Origin: Ectocarpus siliculosus
Taxonomy: Eukaryota; Sar; Phaeophyceae; Ectocarpales; Ectocarpaceae
Assembly: GCA_000310025.1 (NCBI GenBank)
Contig: FN649741.1
Location: forward strand, 4,277,521-4,341,520
Reading direction: 5' to 3'
DNA length: 64,000 nucleotides
Positions 46,733-55,726 of this stretch are shown here, in pieces; the first letter of the stretch is position 1, and every line of letters begins with the position of its first letter. The position numbers and the translations under genes are program-made. The notes under the pieces are model-generated. The model saw nothing but the letters and a program-made list of their open reading frames with translations. It ran no database searches and had not been told where the DNA came from.

Positions 46733-48055
46733 CTACATGCTACCATGTCTAGCACACGGGCCCTCGCAACAATTACCGCATCTTGTGAACACACATAGCT
46801 TGGCGGCTAAGCTACCGCAGCGACAGTGTCGAAACATGTTAACAAACTTGTCTTCCCGGCTCATCCGTATCCTCGCGGAACTCTCACGTGCTCTGCTTCG
46901 CCTTGCCACCAACTCCTTTTCGACATACGCTTTGGTAGCGTTCATCCATGTCAAACCGGGTTCGTTCATGACTCGGGATTCAATCACTTTTAGTCCGGTC
47001 CTGGGGATGTCATATTTCGACAAATATCGCGAAGCCGAGTAGAGCTCTACATCTACGATGTCGTTCCTGGCATAATCTACCCCGTAGTTTATCAACTCCG
47101 GCTCGTCGGACCAGGGTAACCCCCATCTGGAAAACGACTCGTCTCTATCCCTGATCAGCATCGCTCTTTTCGCCGAGCTCCCGAGGAAGTGAGGCGCCAA
47201 TATACACGAGAGTCGCCTGATTGTCATCCTGTGCAAGTATTTGTAGAACCAACAATCCTTGGACTCGTCCAGCTTGGCGACGACCCTCTCGAATGGAGTG
47301 TTCATGCGATCCGCGAGTTTCTCGCACAGGCCTAGTAGCTCGGGCGTCATGGTTTTAACGGGAAGACCGTTCCGACTCTCCTCGAACGTAGCATTGATCC
47401 TCAAAAGGGCCAAGCGCTCTGTTTGGTTGAGAAATCCAAGAACCCTGTGGCCCTCCACCGTCGCTATTCTGTCCAAGAGGTGTCGTTCCTGGTAGATGCA
47501 CAACAGAGCATCGGGTACGGTTGTGTCGAGCTTCTTGTTGGAAGTCGCCCAGTTGAAAACTTTGACAGAGGTAGGGATGTCCACACCAGCGCATCGGTTC
47601 CACAAGGCCCTTCTTTTCGCGAGAAGTTTGGTCCCAATCTTGGGCCTCTTGTTCCTGGTGCTACAGAAGTCCCCGGAAATCAATCCAGGCGTCGGCACGA
47701 GCCCGTCCAGTCTCGCCAGTCTGCTGTTGAAGCAGTCGAGTCTCGCTTTTTTTGCCTGGTTTTCTTTGGCATCATTGCTCTTCTTTTCTCTCTCCGCGGT
47801 TGCCTGGACCACACCTTTCAACAGAAGTACTTCTTCATACACGTACTTTCGAGGACCGCTCCTGTAAAAAAAATTAGTCTTGTCGAAACAGTTGATGTGC
47901 TTCAAGTCCTCACCACGCAACCCCCTCGCCAGGGCCTGGTTCTTGGTTACGAGCTCATCAGAGTAAACACATTCCTTACAAATCAGTGTGAGTCGAACCC
48001 TGAGATGAGAATCAAATGAGTTGATGTTTGCACCACATTTGCATATCCGTACCAT
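46733..48055 (-). CDS. Zinc-binding protein with XPA-like N-terminal region
   Basis: 440 aa from ATG 48055. The N-terminus has CKCG ... LICKECV followed by SDELVTKNQALARGLRGEDL and RKYVYEEVLLL, which resembles the XPA-type DNA-repair fold (a Cys pair, then TK.xA ... L). A basic, helical middle follows. The C-terminus has another Cys/His cluster: HCRCGSLAAKLCVFTRCGNC then CEGPCARHG. Both clusters look zinc-binding. The XPA resemblance is weak and is inference; a DNA-binding or damage-recognition role would follow if right. Confidence 0.65.
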   Translation of the reverse strand: MVRICKCGANINSFDSHLRVRLTLICKECVYSDELVTKNQALARGLRGEDLKHINCFDKTNFFYRSGPRKYVYEEVLLLKGVVQATAEREKKSNDAKENQAKKARLDCFNSRLARLDGLVPTPGLISGDFCSTRNKRPKIGTKLLAKRRALWNRCAGVDIPTSVKVFNWATSNKKLDTTVPDALLCIYQERHLLDRIATVEGHRVLGFLNQTERLALLRINATFEESRNGLPVKTMTPELLGLCEKLADRMNTPFERVVAKLDESKDCWFYKYLHRMTIRRLSCILAPHFLGSSAKRAMLIRDRDESFSRWGLPWSDEPELINYGVDYARNDIVDVELYSASRYLSKYDIPRTGLKVIESRVMNEPGLTWMNATKAYVEKELVARRSRARESSARIRMSREDKFVNMFRHCRCGSLAAKLCVFTRCGNCCEGPCARHGSM

Positions 48056-48207
48056 TTTCGGTCATGTGATGGTTAAGTACTGAACACCAGGGTTGAAAAG
48101 ATTGTGAAAAAGTCATGGGTAAATGTTTTCGTGTTTCTGGAAAATATTGATAGGCCGCTTCGACGAAGGCTCTGTCAACGCGCTTCGCACGAAAGGATAG
48201 ACCGATT

Positions 48208-48828
48208 TCACGTAGATACTGTTCGTGTGAGGGAGGCCATGGTATCAAGAATGTGAAAGACTGTGCTCGAATTGAACTCGTAGCCAAGGTCAGACATCCA
48301 TGTGTAGCAAGTCATGACGTTCGCGCAGCGCTTGCGCGTGATTTCAATCTCTCGCTCCTCGATCTCAATCCTCTTCCTTTTCAAGGACTGCTCGATCACT
48401 TTTTTGGCGACCTGCTGCCGATCGTCATCACACAAATACTTCGCCGCGGGTGGCATGTCGTCGACGCCGACGCTGTCTTCCTCCGACGCGGCGTTCGCGC
48501 TAAGGCGCGCTTCTCTCACGGCGATGTGACGCGCCTCCGCTTCCTCGACGAGTCTCGTGTTGCCGCCCAACGCTCTGACCACTTCAAGCGAGATGTCGCG
48601 TTGGACGTCGTCCGCAACAGCGCCGGGCAACAGCCAAACAACATCGACGAGCTTGTCGACGGGTGCCACAAGCGCGAGCCTTCCCCTCTTGTTGACTCGC
48701 ACGCTTGGAAAGTCGTGATGCAACTTGCCGACGGCGCTATCGGCCGCCTCCGCATCACATTTCAGAAGCAATCTTGCGACGTCCGTGACGGACGCCCTGT
48801 TGGATGCATGGTCGACGCGTATGGTCAT
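48208..48828 (-). CDS. Viral paralogue family protein, short member
   Basis: 206 aa from ATG 48828. The N-terminal domain is a diverged form of that at 31684 and 42645 (VTDVARLLLKCDAEAADSAV, VDKLVDVVWLLPGAVADD, VRALGGNTRLVEEAEARH). The following KYLCDDDRQQVAKKVIEQSL matches the helical segment of the gene at 31684. There is no nuclease domain. AAAAATATTG stands 20 bp upstream in the 50-bp gap shared with the divergent gene at 48879. Confidence 0.75.
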   Translation of the reverse strand: MTIRVDHASNRASVTDVARLLLKCDAEAADSAVGKLHHDFPSVRVNKRGRLALVAPVDKLVDVVWLLPGAVADDVQRDISLEVVRALGGNTRLVEEAEARHIAVREARLSANAASEEDSVGVDDMPPAAKYLCDDDRQQVAKKVIEQSLKRKRIEIEEREIEITRKRCANVMTCYTWMSDLGYEFNSSTVFHILDTMASLTRTVST

Positions 48829-48848
48829 GATGAACTTATTTCAAGTTG

Positions 48849-48858
48849 CAATATTTTT
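48849..48858 (-). promoter_or_regulatory. Promoter-like motif AAAAATATTG
   Basis: 20 bp before the start at 48828, within the short divergent intergenic gap. Confidence 0.45.
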
Positions 48859-48878
48859 TAAGTCAGTGACTGAACGAG

Positions 48879-49850
48879 ATGCCGAATGGCGCGCTCAAGC
48901 ATGTGCTCGTCACGCCGACCCGTGACTTCGCGGTAGTGGTTTCAAACTGCAGACCCGAAACGCACCACCACAGTCCCCACACCCTGTCACAACACACCTT
49001 CCCCTCAACAGCACAATTTCGATCGATGGACGAACTTGGCGTATTATCCGCTGCCGTGCCAGCCCCTACCGTCCGCCCATCTGCCGGAGAAGACCTGTAT
49101 GTCGCGCGTCAACGATCGATGTTTCACAAGGACGCCATCATAGGGATGACTTACAATCTGGGCGGCGCCGTCGCCATCGATGACGATGGCCAAGTGTTTC
49201 GGGCTCCCGACGACAAGATTGAGCTTGCTCTCGATAAAGCAGCGAGGCTTGGTGTGGTCTCGCATGTTGCGGTCGAAGATTGGCTGTCGCTGCACATGGC
49301 ACAGCCGAGATTCGTTCACGCAGTGGCACAAAAAGTGATAGACGCGGAACGCCTTTCAACAGAGTTTTTGGGAACTGACATAGAAACTGCGTGCAACATG
49401 CTGGAGGGTATCGTGTGCGAGTTCGACGAGTATGAGAGTGTCTTGACGGAAAACTCCATTCTTCGCGAGGATAGAAAGATGCAGTCGGACTGGAAAGCGC
49501 ACAGAGTGCAAAGCCTCCGGTTGGAGCAAAGGAAGGCGCAAATGTTGCTCGAACATCGCAGTGAGGACATGTATCAGAAGCAAAGGAACAAACTACGGCT
49601 ACTGCAGATTGTACGACAAGAGAACGTGCGACAAGAACGGCTTCATCGCGAGATATGCGCAGAGCGCGCGGTCAAGATGGAGGCTCTCGAGAGAGAGTGT
49701 GCACAGCAGGAGGAGGTTGGCAGACGCATCTGCCCGAATCTGCACGGTGGAGACAAAGGTCGTGTAGAGCAGTACACGAACTTTCTACAGACACTCATTA
49801 AGCAACTCAGGTGGAAACGTCACTCCGGACACAGCAGTGTGGCGTCGTAG
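48879..49850 (+). CDS. Unknown protein with C-terminal coiled coil
   Basis: 323 aa from ATG 48879; the ATG at 49026 (MDELGVL) is an alternative that removes a His/Pro-rich leader. The middle contains GEDLYVARQRSMFHKDAIIG. Residues ~200-310 are rich in Arg, Glu and Gln (LRLEQRKAQMLLEHR, RQENVRQERLHREICAE), a long coiled coil. I recognise no catalytic motif. The composition and position suit a viral structural or scaffold protein, but that is inference. Confidence 0.65.
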   Translation: MPNGALKHVLVTPTRDFAVVVSNCRPETHHHSPHTLSQHTFPSTAQFRSMDELGVLSAAVPAPTVRPSAGEDLYVARQRSMFHKDAIIGMTYNLGGAVAIDDDGQVFRAPDDKIELALDKAARLGVVSHVAVEDWLSLHMAQPRFVHAVAQKVIDAERLSTEFLGTDIETACNMLEGIVCEFDEYESVLTENSILREDRKMQSDWKAHRVQSLRLEQRKAQMLLEHRSEDMYQKQRNKLRLLQIVRQENVRQERLHREICAERAVKMEALERECAQQEEVGRRICPNLHGGDKGRVEQYTNFLQTLIKQLRWKRHSGHSSVAS

Positions 49851-49966
49851 CCGAAGCAAACAGCTATGGCATAGTGGTGCCGCCGGTTGGCAGAGGAGAG
49901 GGACTCTTTGGCAAACTCCTATTTTGCAATTTTCACGTTTTTTTATGTCAATGAAGAAGTACATAA

Positions 49967-51167
49967 ATGTCGTCTCCTTTATCAGCCACGCCACCGGGCA
50001 CACCTCCCAGCCAGCGCCGGCGTCAACCGCCACCTGTGCGACGTAGCAGCAATCGTATCCGAAGGCAGCAGATCTACGATTGTTTCGGGGACAACGGCGC
50101 TGAGGAATTGTCTCCCGTACAGGCGCTTGGGAAGTTGAGTGCCGACGCGATGTTGACGACAGCTCGCGTTGGACTTGTGGCAGAAGACACGTCGATGGCG
50201 CAGGCAAGACCACATCTATCCGAGGTTAATAAGAGGGGTCTCGTGACGACGGATTCGCAAATGGGAGCGAAAAAGCAGATAACTCATCATGCTGACGGTG
50301 GAGTTCTTAATCCTCCGGTAACACATTGGCAACGATCGTACATCAGCGGCATCTTGGCGAAAGACCTCGGGCGAAAGTTTCAGCAGAAGATGCGGTTGGT
50401 TGATGGCGTAGACTTCTTCATCGGTCTGCACGGCCCTTCCCCCCACCCTTCTCATTGTTATCAACTTAAGCTTTCTAGAACAATTTGGCGAATCTTACCA
50501 ACTCGAAACGATCTAGAAGAAAGACCACATTTTTCAATTTTATATGTAAATATTTGAGTGTATTGGTAGCCCACGCTGCTCACAATTCACCTTCACCATG
50601 GCAACCACCACTACAAAATCGAAGACGAAGAAGAAGAAAAAGAGAAAGAAGATGGCCGACATCACAACACGGCTACACGAGGTCTACAACATCAACACGC
50701 TACGAAGAAACGACGACGAGCTTTCGCAACCGAAGTTTCAACAAACGACTTGCCTGGAAACAGTGGGATATTCCGAGGTTTAAAAAACCCTAAAAGCTGG
50801 ACCCTTGAGGAGACAACTTAGTTGTTTCTATCTGTTTTTGTTCACTACAACTTGATAGTTCCGGTTTTCTTAAGTTGATATTAGTGACCCTTCTATGATA
50901 CATTCCATTAATGTAACAATGTACCAACAGGGCGATGATGAACCCGATTTTTTTACAAACTCGCCGATGACAACTCACTCCCTGGCATACTCTGTTGGAA
51001 ACCTTTTACCCGAGGTTAAGCATGTAATGCAGAGCGACACCTGTACAAGAATGGTGGAAGATGATGCTCTGTGTGTTGAAATCGTGGACTTGGTGTGGGG
51101 GAGGCCGTTTTGGTTGTTTGAGAAAGTGAAGGAAGTTCTTGACGAGGTGATTGCCGAACAAACCTGA
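49967..51167 (+). pseudogene. Unknown viral-type gene split by a miniature transposon
   Basis: ATG at 49967 opens 162 codons to the element's edge at 50452; sequence after the element, from 50895, continues the same frame for 90 codons to a stop at 51167. With one copy of the duplicated ACCCTTCT the gene would encode 252 residues. The N-terminal half is Pro/Arg-rich then mixed; the C-terminal part is acidic. No domain recognised. As it stands a truncated 162-residue product plus some element-derived codons would be made. Confidence 0.8.
50453..50886 (+). mobile_element. Miniature inverted-repeat transposon, copy 7
   Basis: 434 bp, perfect 8-bp target duplication ACCCTTCT (50445-50452 and 50887-50894). 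It splits a gene. The small Lys-rich frame is at 50598-50783 (plus). Confidence 0.95.
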
Positions 51168-51205
51168 AATTCGAGAAAAAAATATATGCGTCTATCAGTG
51201 ATATC

Positions 51206-51673
51206 ATGAACTTTTACGAAAAGACACTCGATGCATACAAAACAGTTTCTGGAAAGACGGATGACCAAGTACTTCAGTTAATACACGACATGTGTGCGCT
51301 TTCTACAGACTACAGCCTCGAGGGGAGGTCAGTTTTGGGAAAGGTTGTCAGGGTCATTGACGGAGACTCTTGCAAGGTTTCCATTGCCGTAGATGGTCAC
51401 GCATGGACATTTCCAGTGCGCATATTCGATATCGACTCCCCGGAAGTCCGCACGAGCAACGAAAAGGAAAAAGCTCTCGGGTTGAAGGCAAAGGCCCGTG
51501 TCGAAGAGTTGGTGCTGGGCAAGATCGTCGCACTGAAACTGGGAAAATTTGACAAGTTCGGAAGGCTCCTCGGAAGTATTGAAACAAGTGATGGAGTCAA
51601 TGTAGGAGATGACCTAATATCCAGAGGATTGGCCGTCAAGTATGGGGGGAAGAGGCACGCTTGGTTTTGTTGA
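51206..51673 (+). CDS. Staphylococcal nuclease-like (SNase) protein
   Basis: 155 aa from ATG 51206, length normal for the family. The OB-fold nuclease motifs are present: VVRVIDGDSCKV (IDGD 51-54), RIFDIDSPEVR with Arg72 and Glu80 spaced as the catalytic Arg35/Glu43 of the type enzyme, and KFDKFGRLLG with Arg120 as the third catalytic residue. Calcium-dependent cutting of DNA and RNA is the known activity. There is no signal peptide, so it should act in the cell, perhaps degrading host nucleic acid or in recombination. The gene starts 38 bp after the preceding broken gene on the same strand. Confidence 0.85.
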   Translation: MNFYEKTLDAYKTVSGKTDDQVLQLIHDMCALSTDYSLEGRSVLGKVVRVIDGDSCKVSIAVDGHAWTFPVRIFDIDSPEVRTSNEKEKALGLKAKARVEELVLGKIVALKLGKFDKFGRLLGSIETSDGVNVGDDLISRGLAVKYGGKRHAWFC

Positions 51674-51731
51674 TGATATCGGAAGAGCTGTGCCAACCAC
51701 GTGTTGAAATTTTATGTAGGCGTAAATTAAA

Positions 51732-52187
51732 ATGAACCCCGACACGATCTCACACATCATTTCCTTTTGCGGTAACGCATATCTACACATCGCAACCGTC
51801 AGCAAAACCTGGCGGCAAGCTTATGGCGGAAACAGGCAGACTTCTTTGTGCGAAGCCGTCGCCAGCGTGTCAAGGGTTGGCAGCGTCCTTCCAACCCTCA
51901 AAAGCAACAGGTCTTTAAACGACGCCGCTTTCTACCACGCATCCAAAATCGGCAATACACGCGTGCTCGACCTACTTCTCGCAAACAAACGCCCGACAGC
52001 ACTCTACACATGCACCGCCGGGGCCGTCGCCGGTGAAAACTTGAGAGCGCTCGCATGGGCAGTTGCCAACGGCTTCCCACTCGAGCGATTCGTTTACCAC
52101 TCGGCAGAGTTAAATGGAAATTCGGAAATGATGGCGTGGGCCGTGAACAACGGGTGTCCGCGGGACCATGCGCTTACCAACAAATAA
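51732..52187 (+). CDS. F-box-like / ankyrin-type short protein
   Basis: 151 aa from ATG 51732. The first ~30 residues, NPDTISHIISFCGNAYLHIA and TVSKTWRQAY, look like an F-box-type helix pair. Then come repeats LNDAAFYHASKIGNTRVLDL, LRALAWAVANGFPL and MMAWAVNNGCPRDHA, the degenerate ankyrin-like units common in large algal viruses. It stops after two or three units where relatives usually have many, so it is short. A piece of a paralogue lies at 42603-42690. An F-box with repeats would suggest a ubiquitin-ligase adaptor. Confidence 0.7.
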   Translation: MNPDTISHIISFCGNAYLHIATVSKTWRQAYGGNRQTSLCEAVASVSRVGSVLPTLKSNRSLNDAAFYHASKIGNTRVLDLLLANKRPTALYTCTAGAVAGENLRALAWAVANGFPLERFVYHSAELNGNSEMMAWAVNNGCPRDHALTNK

Positions 52188-52220
52188 AAAAGGTCGGCTC
52201 ATGGCTTTTGCCTGTGGCGT

Positions 52221-52817
52221 TTACATTTTTCGGAAAACAGTTATCCCATCCGCAAGAGGGTTTGCTTCCGTGTCTCCTTCACCAGGACTTACGGAGAATA
52301 TGGGAACCAATTCCGCACCCGAAGGGTCTTGGCAAATGTATTCAGGGTGTATTCTCGCAATATGGTTTATCTCGTCGTAATCTCGTGGCACAACGAGAAG
52401 CCCCCCCTGTTTCAACAACCTGCACATCGCGCGGTAATCATCGGCCGGTGGCGCACTTTCATTACCGGGGCAGGCAATTTCGCAGTGTAGCTCAACCATG
52501 ACGTCAAATGCTGGCGCGGTGTTTGGATTTCTCAAGTCCTCCATCTCCGCCAACACGATGTCTGCATGATCGACGTCCCAAGTGGTCCAGTTAAAGGTAG
52601 CGGCGTCGCTCGTATCGTACACCTCATTCAAGAAGTCTGTGATGGCGCTTTTGACCTCTCCGGTAGGTGTATCGTTTAGGGCTGTCTGGTAGGTATTTTT
52701 TTGGCATAAAAGACAGACGTTCAGCTCTTCCCACTTTCCTCCTCCATCGCCCTTGATCGATTCAATCTCCGAACGTGTTTTTTTAAACGATCTGGTCAGC
52801 GACGGCGAGTTGCCCAT
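52221..52817 (-). CDS. Methyltransferase-like protein, N-terminally reduced
   Basis: 198 aa from ATG 52817. The stretch DDYRAMCRLLKQGGLLVVPR is typical of the second half of a Rossmann-type methyltransferase (after motif IV). The usual glycine-rich SAM loop is not visible, so the domain is partial or strongly diverged. The N-terminus, MGNSPSLT, could be myristoylated (MGxxxS). It converges with the gene at 51732. TAAAATGTTG stands 20 bp upstream. Confidence 0.5.
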   Translation of the reverse strand: MGNSPSLTRSFKKTRSEIESIKGDGGGKWEELNVCLLCQKNTYQTALNDTPTGEVKSAITDFLNEVYDTSDAATFNWTTWDVDHADIVLAEMEDLRNPNTAPAFDVMVELHCEIACPGNESAPPADDYRAMCRLLKQGGLLVVPRDYDEINHIARIHPEYICQDPSGAELVPIFSVSPGEGDTEANPLADGITVFRKM

Positions 52818-52837
52818 CTTTGCAGTCTACACACACC

Positions 52838-52847
52838 CAACATTTTA
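52838..52847 (-). promoter_or_regulatory. Promoter-like motif TAAAATGTTG
   Basis: 20 bp before the start at 52817; identical to the motif at 16013-16022. Confidence 0.5.
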
Positions 52848-52862
52848 TTTCTGTCTACACTC

Positions 52863-53096
52863 TCATAAGCCCCAGTTGTAATGACGCGGGCGTCTCCTGG
52901 CCAGCAGTTCGTCCGACGTTACTCTGGCGAAATCGTCGAGCTGCAGAATCAGCTGTTCTTGCGTTTTCATTTTCTTCGTCAGCTCTTCGACATTCTTTGT
53001 CGATTGGCCCATCTTCTCCTGCAGCTGCTTCATCTCGCGCTGCAAAACGAGGACCTTGTCCTCCAAGTCATACACCTTAGAATCCGTGATGCCCAT
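52863..53096 (-). CDS. Small coiled-coil protein
   Basis: 77 aa from ATG 53096. Residues 10-60 form a clear heptad pattern (VYDLEDKVLVLQREMKQLQE, VEELTKKMKTQEQLILQL), then a short basic tail. The start MGITDS may be a myristoylation signal. It lies between two other minus-strand genes with short gaps. Probably a small scaffold or adaptor; function unknown. Confidence 0.6.
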   Translation of the reverse strand: MGITDSKVYDLEDKVLVLQREMKQLQEKMGQSTKNVEELTKKMKTQEQLILQLDDFARVTSDELLARRRPRHYNWGL

Positions 53097-53148
53097 TGCT
53101 AGAGTTTGTACTCACACAGCGCTCTGCCTCATCGGCCACTGTTTCCGG

Positions 53149-53724
53149 TTAATATTTGTCTAAGCGTGGGAAAGGTTCCGTTCGCACCGAAAGCGGGGGG
53201 AGCGGGTAGCGTTCGTCGGAGCAGTGAGACGATGGCGCAGACAAACTGCACGACAGCGAAGAGCTTGAACCGGAGAACCGCGAGCCGCACGCCGTGTCGA
53301 TGTTGGTGTTCCGGACGCCGCGAGCCGCGAACGGACTGATGACGTCGGGGAATAGGGTCGGGTCAAGCACGAGCTTGTTTCTGGCGTTCAATGCGGGTGA
53401 GTAGTAAGCTGTACCTGCCGTACTTGTTTCACTACCGTCGTCCAGGCTGCTGCGCGTGCTGTCGCCTGACCAGGGCCCGGGGCTCGGGATCGATGCTGCA
53501 TTGGGGGTCGAAAACGAGTGTGAAAAAAACGAGTTTGAGTATGAGTTTGAGTTTGATAGCGACGCACGCGATGGAAATGGTGATCGTCGTCCGCAATGAC
53601 AGCAGGTGTGGTAGACACGCGCATCCTTGTCGCCGTCGTTGTCATCATCGCCAATGACGCCGGTCGACGATGGGAAACGAACGGCAGGCAACGTCCGCGA
53701 ACTCCGCGAGCCACCGCAGCCCAT
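53149..53724 (-). CDS. Ser-rich protein with a lipid-anchor N-terminus
   Basis: 191 aa from ATG 53724. It begins MGCGGSRSS, an excellent N-myristoylation (G2, S6) plus palmitoylation (C3) signal, which would place it on the inner face of a membrane. A CCHCGRR patch lies near residue 40. The rest is rich in Ser, Asn and Pro with no fold I recognise and is probably disordered. Divergent with the helicase gene, 66 bp apart. Confidence 0.55.
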   Translation of the reverse strand: MGCGGSRSSRTLPAVRFPSSTGVIGDDDNDGDKDARVYHTCCHCGRRSPFPSRASLSNSNSYSNSFFSHSFSTPNAASIPSPGPWSGDSTRSSLDDGSETSTAGTAYYSPALNARNKLVLDPTLFPDVISPFAARGVRNTNIDTACGSRFSGSSSSLSCSLSAPSSHCSDERYPLPPLSVRTEPFPRLDKY

Positions 53725-53790
53725 GTTTTAATGTTACCCCACGCGATAATAACTGTAAATATTTTGTTGGGGTACAGTACTTACTAACCA

Positions 53791-55620
53791 ATGACGGTTT
53801 CACAAAATTACGAGAACGATCTTGCAATGGCCGTAGCCATAGCCATGAAAAAGAGCGGCATCACCTTCGCCCCTAGCCCAATATCCGCAGAAAAGGACAC
53901 AAAGAAAAACAGTATCAAGGAAGCGGAGGCTAAAAAGAAAAAGATAGCGAGGCAGATGCTGCGACTCCAGGAGGATCTTGTTTCCTCGCAAAAACGGGTT
54001 GGTGTTGGTGGGGTGGTCGGTCGCAGCGGACGTCCACGAGCCAAGCGGGTACGGTACGACCCTAGCGCCGAAAAAAAGCGAGTTCGTCCGTCAAAACCTG
54101 CTCCGAAAATGCTAAACCCGACCCGGTCGACGGTTGACGACCGCGTAGATACGGCAAGAACACGCGCACTGGGTCGAAAACAGGAGACCGAAAAAAGAAA
54201 CCAGTGCAATGTGATCGAGTTCATGAAGCGGGTTGCTGACCCGACGAAAAACAAGGAAAAACAGTATGCAAACACGAAAGGGTTGTTGATCGCGCACGGC
54301 ATGGGATCCGGTAAGACCCTCACGTCCCTTTGGGTCGCAAAGGAGTACATTGCCAAAAACAGGGTGAAGTTTGTCAACATCCTCGCTCCAAATGTAGCGG
54401 TTGGCGAGTTCATTGACTCATTTGAGAGAGCTGGCATCACCCCCCAGATTGCGGGGAAAATCAGGGTGTTGACGCACGACGAGTTTGCTCTGAACAAGAA
54501 GGCGCGCGAGTTTAGCAAATCTCTTGTGATTGTAGACGAAGCCCACATGTTTACCGGCATCAAGTACGACGCTCTCGCGAAAGCTGATGTGTCGTACTTG
54601 ATGTTGCTTAGTGGAACCCCTGCGCCCAACGCGCCGTCTGAAATTGTTCCTCTCATCAACCTGCTCTACAGGAAAAAAAAGGACAATTGGACAAAGCAAA
54701 AATGGGACAAGAGCACTACCACGTCAAGCGAGAAAAAAAAGTTTTTGAGGGATAAGGTGTCCATGTACAACATCGGCCCCAAGTACAATTACCTGAGGAA
54801 ACGTGGGACGGAGTTTCACAGTGCAAACAAGTTCCCTGGATACAAAGTTTCTATGAGAAACGTTAAGCTCTCGCCGTCGCAGAACGCCGCATATGTGAAG
54901 CTCAATAAGACGGTAAAGAAGGAATCACCGGGACAGAGAGAAAAGCACCCGTTCTACGCTAGAGAACGAAAAATTGTCAACACTCATCCCAAAAGGCAAA
55001 AGGGACGTGTGACTCCAAAGGTTGCCAAGGTTGCAAGTGACGTTGTGAGGGATATCAAGAAATCCCACAGTCGAAAGCAGTCGAAGCACGACCCGGACCG
55101 TTTAAGCCGGGGAAGGCTCTTGCTGTACGCGTATCACAAAGACACGATCGCTGACTTGGAGGGAGAGATAAGACGTCTGTGCGACGAGAAGAACATTGTT
55201 TCTCCTCAAATTTCCACGTACAACGGCGATACTTCAGCGGGGGAGAGAATGCGTATCAAGCAAGCCTTCAACAATGGGGAGATGGACCTGCTTATCATTA
55301 GCAAAGCGGGAAGCGTCGGCCTAGATCTCCAGTGCACGTCAAAAGTTTTCATGTTTGACCTTTGGTGGAACATCCCTCAGATGAACCAGGTCATCGGGCG
55401 CGCGATCAGGTTCAAAAGTCACCACGAACCATGTAAACACAAACACGTGGACGTGTATGTCTACCAGTCCGTGTTCGTGACGAAACAGGACAAGGGCGTG
55501 AAAGTGTTTGACGCACAGGTCCTTCTTGACGCAGTGAAGAAGTGGACAAAAGTATCCCATATGATTGAAAACGTTATGAAGCCAGCGTCGATAAAAAACG
55601 CTGCGAGTTGCGACAAATAG
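53791..55620 (+). CDS. D6R/D11-type SF2 (SNF2-like) helicase
   Basis: 609 aa from ATG 53791. A basic ~110-residue leader precedes the helicase: Walker A AHGMGSGKT (about 168-176), motif II VDEAH (about 248-252), motif III SGTPAP, then the second RecA domain with LLLYAYHKDTIADLEGEI, ISKAGSVGLDLQ and motif VI QVIGRAIRF (about 532-540). The order and the AHGMGSGKT form match nucleocytoplasmic large DNA virus helicases of the D6R/D11L type, which act as transcription initiation or termination ATPases. All motifs are intact. TAAATATTTTGTTG lies ~22 bp upstream. It is the best single marker for viral origin here. Confidence 0.85.
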   Translation: MTVSQNYENDLAMAVAIAMKKSGITFAPSPISAEKDTKKNSIKEAEAKKKKIARQMLRLQEDLVSSQKRVGVGGVVGRSGRPRAKRVRYDPSAEKKRVRPSKPAPKMLNPTRSTVDDRVDTARTRALGRKQETEKRNQCNVIEFMKRVADPTKNKEKQYANTKGLLIAHGMGSGKTLTSLWVAKEYIAKNRVKFVNILAPNVAVGEFIDSFERAGITPQIAGKIRVLTHDEFALNKKAREFSKSLVIVDEAHMFTGIKYDALAKADVSYLMLLSGTPAPNAPSEIVPLINLLYRKKKDNWTKQKWDKSTTTSSEKKKFLRDKVSMYNIGPKYNYLRKRGTEFHSANKFPGYKVSMRNVKLSPSQNAAYVKLNKTVKKESPGQREKHPFYARERKIVNTHPKRQKGRVTPKVAKVASDVVRDIKKSHSRKQSKHDPDRLSRGRLLLYAYHKDTIADLEGEIRRLCDEKNIVSPQISTYNGDTSAGERMRIKQAFNNGEMDLLIISKAGSVGLDLQCTSKVFMFDLWWNIPQMNQVIGRAIRFKSHHEPCKHKHVDVYVYQSVFVTKQDKGVKVFDAQVLLDAVKKWTKVSHMIENVMKPASIKNAASCDK

Positions 55621-55726
55621 AAATACCTTTCAACAGTACCAGAATGCTTACGTGAAGAAACTGCGCACATTGAGAACGCTATCGCTACTGTATATGCATA
55701 TCACAAATATCCAAACTCTTCTGTAT
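55621..55726. other. Intergenic sequence before the Fanzor transposon
   Basis: No gene. Ends in the 8-bp target site TTCTGTAT. Confidence 0.5.
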
